From the NCBI GenBank assembly GCA_043775015.1, contig JAYVSV010000086.1:1-37343 (forward strand): 37,343 nt of DNA. The letters are read 5' to 3'. Position 1 is the stretch's first letter. The number at the start of each line of letters is the position of its first letter. This document shows, piece by piece, positions 33,263-37,343 of the stretch. Made by a program: the position numbers and the translations under genes. Source of the DNA: CANJXF01 sp043775015 (lineage in GTDB: Bacteria; Verrucomicrobiota; Verrucomicrobiia; Limisphaerales; CANJXF01). The notes under the pieces were generated by a model that made no database searches, was not told the origin of the DNA, and was given only the letters and a program-made list of their open reading frames with translations.

Positions 33263-34201
33263 TTATCGATCCGATTCCTTCGGCACTTTTGGTTTCCAGA
33301 GCATGGACCAAATCCCGCGTTGATTCAAATTGCTTCCGAAATTGCCGAGATTGACGGTCGCATTATTCAGGTTGGTGACCAATAAACTGATTTGCAATTT
33401 CAATTGTTCATCGCGCAGCAAAGCTCCGGCCAGGCCGTTGGTGGCCTTCACATCATTGAGCAGTTCGTTCACTGTGACGGAGGCGGATGCCAAATTTTTC
33501 ACGGCCGCGGTGATTTGAATTTGGTTGGTCGCGAGCAACGTTTTCAGATCAGCCGAGAAATCATGCAGGTTACTCAACGACGAACTGATCACCGGACCAT
33601 TGTTTTCCACCAGACGATCAATGGCTCCCAATGTTTGATTGGCATTGCCGGAAATCAATTGCAGGTTGCTGATCGACTGGGAAAAGCGGGTCAACGTGCC
33701 GTCGTTCAAAATCGTGCGGTTAATATTCGAAATGGCCTCCTCCAGAATTTTCATGGTGGATTGCGATTGTTGGAACAGGCTGGCCGTCGAGCGCATGGTT
33801 TCCTGCAAATTGACCGATGGCTCGCTGAGAACGAGTTGGTTGTTGGTCAGAAACGTCCCGCTGTTATTGGTGACGATAATTGCGACGTATTGATCTCCGA
33901 GAAAACCTTGTGAATCGATCAGGAATTTTGCGTTGTGATCAATTCTAAATTCGTTGTCGATCTCAAGACCGATCAACACCGACCCGTTTGTCGAGAGAGT
34001 TGTGCTGACAACATTGCCGACCTTCACGCCGGACATCAGCACGGCGGCCTGCTCTTTGATTCCGCCGACGTTGTCCGACAGCAATCTGATTTTGTAAGTT
34101 TTTTTGAAAAACGAGACGCCCTTGCTGAAATTCAGCATCAGGACGGCGAGCAGGATCAGGCCGATGGAGACAAAAACGCCGACTTTCAATTCAGTTTTCA
34201 T
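33263..34201 (-). CDS. MlaD-like MCE domain protein
   Basis: A 312-residue inner-membrane protein. One N-terminal membrane helix (KVGVFVSIGLILLAVLML) is followed by an MCE domain (about residues 37-115: LLSDNVGGIKEQAAVLMSGVKVGNV, then FLIDSQGFLGDQYVAI). The rest is a long helical, Asn/Gln/Ser-rich region that may form the coiled tube or needle seen in other MCE proteins. MlaD binds phospholipids and works with the MlaF ATPase and MlaE permease in lipid traffic. Start 34201 avoids overlap with the ATPase gene ten bases upstream. Confidence 0.87.
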   Translation of the reverse strand: MKTELKVGVFVSIGLILLAVLMLNFSKGVSFFKKTYKIRLLSDNVGGIKEQAAVLMSGVKVGNVVSTTLSTNGSVLIGLEIDNEFRIDHNAKFLIDSQGFLGDQYVAIIVTNNSGTFLTNNQLVLSEPSVNLQETMRSTASLFQQSQSTMKILEEAISNINRTILNDGTLTRFSQSISNLQLISGNANQTLGAIDRLVENNGPVISSSLSNLHDFSADLKTLLATNQIQITAAVKNLASASVTVNELLNDVKATNGLAGALLRDEQLKLQISLLVTNLNNATVNLGNFGSNLNQRGIWSMLWKPKVPKESDR

Positions 34202-34211
34202 ACGAGATTGT

Positions 34212-34958
34212 TCAAAAATTATGTTCTTTCGGATCAGAAATTCCATTCACAAAACGGTGAATCACCGGATCTTTCGACTGAAATAATTCATCCGGCGTTC
34301 CGCTCGTGTAAATCTTTCCCTGGTGCAGCATCAGGATTCTTTGGCCAACTCTCCTCGCGCTGCGCATGTCATGCGTCACCACGATCGAAGTGACTTTCAA
34401 TCGTTCCACCACGCGCAGAATAAGTTGGTCGATGCTGTCGGCCACAATCGGGTCCAGGCCTGTCGTCGGTTCGTCGTAGAGCAAAATTTCCGGGCGATAA
34501 ATAATAGCGCGCGCCAGCCCAACTCGTTTGCGCATGCCGCCGGAAAGTTCCGCCGGCATTTTCGTCTGGGTTCCACCGAGGTCCACCATCTCCAAAACCT
34601 CGGCGACCCGCTTTCGGATGTCCGCCTCTTTCATTTTTCCTTCACGCCGCAGCACAAATGAAACGTTTTCTTCCACCGTCATCGAATCGAAAAGCGCCGC
34701 GCTTTGAAAAAGCATCCCAAATTTTTTCCGAACTTCCAGCAACTCACGTTCATTTTTGTGCGTGAGCGAATCCCCATCAATCAGCACCTCGCCGGAATCC
34801 GGTTCGAGCAAACCGATCAAATGTTTGAGCAAAATACTTTTGCCGCCGCCGCTCGCGCCAATGATGACGACCGACTCGCCTGTCTCGATTTTAAAAGTCA
34901 CGCCACCCAGGACGCGATGCGACCCGAAACTTTTTTTCAAGTCGCGCGCTTCGATCAT
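34212..34958 (-). CDS. MlaF-like ABC ATPase
   Basis: A 248-residue ATPase of the lipid-importing MCE family. Walker A GASGGGKS, Q-loop GMLFQSAALFDSMTV (the FQ..ALFDS form typical for MlaF), signature LSGGMRKRVGLAR, Walker B LLYDEPTTGLDP and switch VVTHDM are all intact. It is the first gene of mlaF-mlaD-YacL-DUF2007. An MlaE permease gene is expected beside it but none is seen within the 120 bases upstream or elsewhere in the window. Confidence 0.9.
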   Translation of the reverse strand: MIEARDLKKSFGSHRVLGGVTFKIETGESVVIIGASGGGKSILLKHLIGLLEPDSGEVLIDGDSLTHKNERELLEVRKKFGMLFQSAALFDSMTVEENVSFVLRREGKMKEADIRKRVAEVLEMVDLGGTQTKMPAELSGGMRKRVGLARAIIYRPEILLYDEPTTGLDPIVADSIDQLILRVVERLKVTSIVVTHDMRSARRVGQRILMLHQGKIYTSGTPDELFQSKDPVIHRFVNGISDPKEHNF

Positions 34959-35078
34959 TCGTTTTGAAAGAGTCGAGTAAGTATTTGCACAATCATTTTA
35001 ACACTCAATTTCGCGATCATTGCGCCGTAATGCAGAAACTGCAATTGGGAAATTCCGCGCAAGAAACAGGTCATGGAT

Positions 35079-35879
35079 TCACTTTGACAGAGCTTTGTTC
35101 AAATTGGGGTAGGATGTTGGCGAATTTAGATTGGCCGGTAAATTTGCAATCAATTCAGCCACCGCTTTGCCGCCTGCGCCATTATAGCTACTGGCAAACT
35201 TACGAAAATCTTCACTCGCATTGTCATTGGCTTTATCACTTACGACGCGCCAACACGTCAGCGGCAAACGATGATCGGCGCAAACAGCAATTAATCCAAA
35301 AAGATTCATGTCCACGGCATCCGCGCCAGTTGTTTCGCGAAGTTGCGAGCGATAATCATCCGATGCGATGAAGATTTCCCCGGACGCGACTTTGATTGCG
35401 TCGAGCTTTTGAAAGAGTTCTGGCAAATTAAATTTGTCTGTGCTGTTGGTTAGTAGGCTCGACATGGGTGAAGGCGAAAGTTGAAAGCCGGATTTTGTCC
35501 ACGAACCTTTCTGGTAATTAACAACTTCTCCGACGCGAATCCACGAGTCGATTTTCAGTTTATCGGAAAGCGCGCCGACGGGGCCGATTGAAAACGCTGC
35601 GTCACATTTTACGCGAGCCAGCAACGCTTGCGCGGAAGCCGCCGTCTCCACTGCGCCCGAACCCATTTTCACACCATAGACTTTGTGCGTTTTGATTTGT
35701 AAAACGGCGAGGATGCGCGTGCCGACTTTTATGGATTGCCCCGCTGGTTCTGCCTGGGCTTTGAGTGCGTCGAAATCTTTGTCCAACGCATAGAAAAACG
35801 CAATCGTATCCGCGCGCAATTGAATTTCAAAAAGGAAAACCAGCGAAACGAACGCGCATTTGAAAATGACTTGGCTCAT
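35079..35879 (-). CDS. exported nucleosidase-fold (MTAN/PNP-like) protein
   Basis: About 266 residues with a signal peptide (residues 1-23). The rest follows the purine nucleoside phosphorylase/MTA-SAH nucleosidase fold: VKMGSGAVETAASAQALL, then FSIGPVGALSDKLKIDSWIRVGEVV, and TGADAVDMNLFGLIAVC and WRVVSDKAND. The Asp in VSD, which protonates the base, is present. The Glu of the usual VDMEGAA motif, which grips ribose, is replaced by Asn, and the early catalytic Glu region reads YALDKDFDAL. Export plus these changes suggests altered or lost activity. Start at 35879 is set by the signal peptide. Confidence 0.72.
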   Translation of the reverse strand: MSQVIFKCAFVSLVFLFEIQLRADTIAFFYALDKDFDALKAQAEPAGQSIKVGTRILAVLQIKTHKVYGVKMGSGAVETAASAQALLARVKCDAAFSIGPVGALSDKLKIDSWIRVGEVVNYQKGSWTKSGFQLSPSPMSSLLTNSTDKFNLPELFQKLDAIKVASGEIFIASDDYRSQLRETTGADAVDMNLFGLIAVCADHRLPLTCWRVVSDKANDNASEDFRKFASSYNGAGGKAVAELIANLPANLNSPTSYPNLNKALSK

Positions 35880-35951
35880 GGTGGAAAAATATTTTGAAAA
35901 TAATTGTTGACATCCCACCCCCCGTTCAAGATTAACTTCGCAACGGAAACG

Positions 35952-36224
35952 ATGAAAACACGCCTTTCACGAAAAAGCTTTTTGAAGTTTCTCGGCTGTT
36001 GTTCCGCGACGTTGGTTGCCTTGCCATTTGTTAATTCCCATTTCCGGAAAAATGTAGCAACGAAGACTGTAGGTGCGATTCGGATCCAACCCATTCCCGG
36101 AAAAACTTATAGCCCATCCTTTTTACGATTTTGTGAGCGGATAAAGTTCACTTCCACAAAAGAAGCAATCCGGCGGGTAAAAAACCGCCGGGTGGAATAC
36201 CTGCTGGTTGTAGAGCAGGGATAA
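35952..36224 (+). CDS. 90-residue protein with twin-basic (Tat-like) leader
   Basis: The N terminus MKTRLSRKSFLKFLGCC followed by SATLVALPFVNS looks like a twin-arginine signal with RK in place of RR, or a lipoprotein leader. The 60 mature residues (KTVGAIRIQPIPGK, TSTKEAIRRVKNRR) match no family I know. Codons near the 3' end form a perfect 7-bp hairpin (36170-36191). It is divergent from the nucleosidase gene, 72 bases away, and followed by a hairpin-rich stretch. It may be a short exported protein or a relic. Confidence 0.4.
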   Translation: MKTRLSRKSFLKFLGCCSATLVALPFVNSHFRKNVATKTVGAIRIQPIPGKTYSPSFLRFCERIKFTSTKEAIRRVKNRRVEYLLVVEQG

Positions 36225-36301
36225 ATACTTTTCGAAGCCATTCGAGGAACACCAAAGAATGACTACCGAATGGCTCAACTAACCAGCGATGGCGTTGAGC
36301 C
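36170..36301 (+). promoter_or_regulatory. hairpin-rich leader before the TPR gene
   Basis: Four stems follow one another: CCGGCGG/CCGCCGG (36170-36191), CCTGCT/AGCAGG (36200-36219), CCATTCG/CGAATGG (36238-36273), and GGCTCAAC/GTTGAGCC (36272-36301). The third and fourth share two bases (36272-36273), so they could compete as antiterminator and terminator. I cannot match this to a known riboswitch class. Confidence 0.4.
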
Positions 36302-36310
36302 AATTTTTTT
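36272..36310 (+). terminator. strong intrinsic terminator abutting the next start codon
   Basis: An 8-bp stem GGCTCAAC (36272-36279) with GTTGAGCC (36294-36301), a 14-base loop, then AA and seven T residues (36304-36310). The ATG of the TPR gene follows with no gap. It probably ends the transcript of the 90-residue gene, or serves as attenuator of the TPR gene. Confidence 0.75.
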
Positions 36311-37285
36311 ATGAAAAGAAAGAAAAGCGCCGAGGCCTTTCGTAAGCGGACACCGACCATGGCGGTGAATGGGAACATTTTGCTGACGATTCGTGACACG
36401 TTGCAGAAGGGCGACTACGCCGGGGCCCTGGCAGCGATTGACCTGGCTTTGGTAGGCGTCAATGATCTCGGTCAGAAATCCAAGCTTCTAGCTCTAGCGG
36501 GCGATTGTCTTTTCCGACAGGGCCGGTTTTCCGAAGCAGCGGATACTTATGCGCAAATTTCTCAATCGGTGCAAAACGAACCCTTGCTCTGGTTGCGTCC
36601 TGCCTTGGGTCAGATTTACAGCCTGCTTAAGGATGTGCGGGTGGAAGCGGCGAGCACCCAAGGGTTGGCTGTGATAGCGACTGCTCAAACCTTCTATCAA
36701 CAATATCAGACTACTCTGGCTGTAGCGCAGGCAACGGTTGCGACTGGCGGACAGGTGGTTATTCCAGCGGAACCACCGCAACCCAGCAGAGTCGCAAGCC
36801 GTTTGGGCAAAGTTTTCTTTAATGAAGGGGAACCGGCACTGGCCAAAATCTTTTTTCAGCAGGCACTTCAATTCAACTCTGCGAACTGCCAGGCGTTGCT
36901 TGGTTTAGCAGAGATTGCGTTGCGTGAAAATAATCCGGCGCAAGCGATTGCCAACGCGCGTCAGGCACTGGCGAGCAACCATTATCATGCCGAAACGTTA
37001 TCTGCGTGGACGATCCTGCTGGCGGCGGGCCGGAAAAGCGGGAGCGACGTGTTGGATGTTTCTTTGCTGAGTAATCTATCGCAATCGCCGCCGACCGTGC
37101 GCGCCCGGGCGGTGCTTTTGCTCGTGAAAACATTGCGCGGACAAAGCGACGTGCGTTGGCAGCAGCTTGCCACGAATTGGTTGCAACAATCTGGGACTAC
37201 CAATCCAATCATTGCGGCGGAATTACGCAAACTCATTCTGGCAGACTGTCGTGTAGTTTTCAAAACAGGACTTTTTTGTAGTTAG
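36311..37285 (+). CDS. TPR-repeat protein, 3' end apparently cut by an IS
   Basis: Up to 324 residues, made of tetratricopeptide-like helical pairs: GDYAGALAAIDLAL, GDCLFRQGRFSEAADTYAQI, LGKVFFNEGEPALAKIFFQQALQ, and LLGLAEIALRENNPAQAIANARQAL. TPR solenoids bind other proteins; no other domain is seen. The first ATG (36311) touches the T-run of a terminator and has no ribosome binding site, so ATG 36359 (MAVNGNILL) may be the real start. The last eleven or so codons (VVFKTGLFCS) lie in the repeated end of an IS21-like element from 37252, so the native C terminus is missing. Confidence 0.65.
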   Translation: MKRKKSAEAFRKRTPTMAVNGNILLTIRDTLQKGDYAGALAAIDLALVGVNDLGQKSKLLALAGDCLFRQGRFSEAADTYAQISQSVQNEPLLWLRPALGQIYSLLKDVRVEAASTQGLAVIATAQTFYQQYQTTLAVAQATVATGGQVVIPAEPPQPSRVASRLGKVFFNEGEPALAKIFFQQALQFNSANCQALLGLAEIALRENNPAQAIANARQALASNHYHAETLSAWTILLAAGRKSGSDVLDVSLLSNLSQSPPTVRARAVLLLVKTLRGQSDVRWQQLATNWLQQSGTTNPIIAAELRKLILADCRVVFKTGLFCS

Positions 37286-37343
37286 CAAAACAGGACTGGT
37301 TATTTTGGACGATTGGTAAAGAGGAGGACGGGTTTTTGCTTTG
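37252..37343 (+). mobile_element. left end of an IS21-like element (partial)
   Basis: Two 21-base direct repeats stand 25 bases apart: 37252-37272 and 37277-37297. Both begin TGTAGTT and end CAAAACAGGACT, differing at two positions. Multiple short repeats inside a terminus beginning TG are a hallmark of IS21-family ends. Further on AAGAGGAGG (37318-37326) looks like a ribosome binding site, presumably for istA beyond the window edge. The body of the element is not in view. Confidence 0.55.

Noticed and set aside
36230..36305. Cyclic di-GMP (GEMM) riboswitch
   Set aside because: CCATTCG and a GCGTTGAGCC-like segment superficially recall GEMM, but the GGCAAA and GACGCAAAGCC blocks are absent.
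1..37343. CRISPR array, prophage or defence island
   Set aside because: No regularly spaced direct repeats and no cas, phage structural or defence genes were seen; the direct repeats at the right edge are just two copies.

Overview
The window looks like a chromosomal segment of a free-living bacterium of the PVC group, most likely Verrucomicrobiota near Pedosphaera (Limisphaerales/Pedosphaerales). Signs are three type II pseudopilin-like proteins with an FTLIELLVVIAIIAILA leader, two of them ending in an H...DG tail, a small RRM RNA-binding protein with a Gly/Arg tail, a YacL-type PIN-TRAM protein, a TIGR03067-like exported protein, and many short palindromic intergenic repeats. The lineage is inferred from gene content, not from a marker-gene tree.

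Layout. 1-3.4 kb: a stand-alone cyclic-nucleotide-binding protein, a metallophosphoesterase, a membrane-anchored protein of unknown role, and a DUF192 lipoprotein. 3.4-7.1 kb: a tightly packed run of nadE, a frameshifted nuclease-fold gene paired with DUF2283, and hemL, followed by the last ~44 codons of a lost ABC-F gene. 7.1-9.3 kb: a cluster of palindromic units, a promoter, a c-di-AMP (ydaO-type) riboswitch and a KimA-like permease, i.e. a c-di-AMP-controlled potassium uptake unit. 9.4-10.8 kb: a decay zone with a frameshifted pseudopilin, a frameshifted antitoxin-like ORF and a DUF433 antitoxin fused to the tail of a deleted DUF5615 toxin. 10.8-12.7 kb: RNA/DNA housekeeping (ruvX, truA, trmL, tRNA-Val UAC). 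12.9-23.2 kb: a large ABC export cassette with an exported/membrane accessory protein, one ATPase, a HEAT-repeat protein and four consecutive paralogous permeases, each carrying two copies of the same permease signature. 23.3-25.5 kb: an exported endonuclease/exonuclease/phosphatase-fold enzyme, a pseudopilin gene split by a 200-bp MITE-like element with a 4-bp target duplication, and tRNA-Val CAC. 25.6-31.9 kb: an exported protein, engB, an intact pseudopilin, gamma-glutamyltransferase, the RRM protein and a GlcD-type FAD oxidase. 32-35 kb: DUF2007, YacL-like PIN-TRAM protein, and an mlaD-mlaF pair without mlaE. 35-37.3 kb: an exported nucleosidase-fold protein lacking a usual active-site residue, a small RK-leader protein, a hairpin-rich leader ending in an intrinsic terminator, and a TPR gene that appears cut by the left end of an IS21-like element at the window edge.

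Most of the window is ordinary housekeeping. The items that stand out are the c-di-AMP riboswitch/KimA unit, the double-signature ABC permeases, the structured 200-bp element inside a pseudopilin gene, and several small modules caught in the act of decay.
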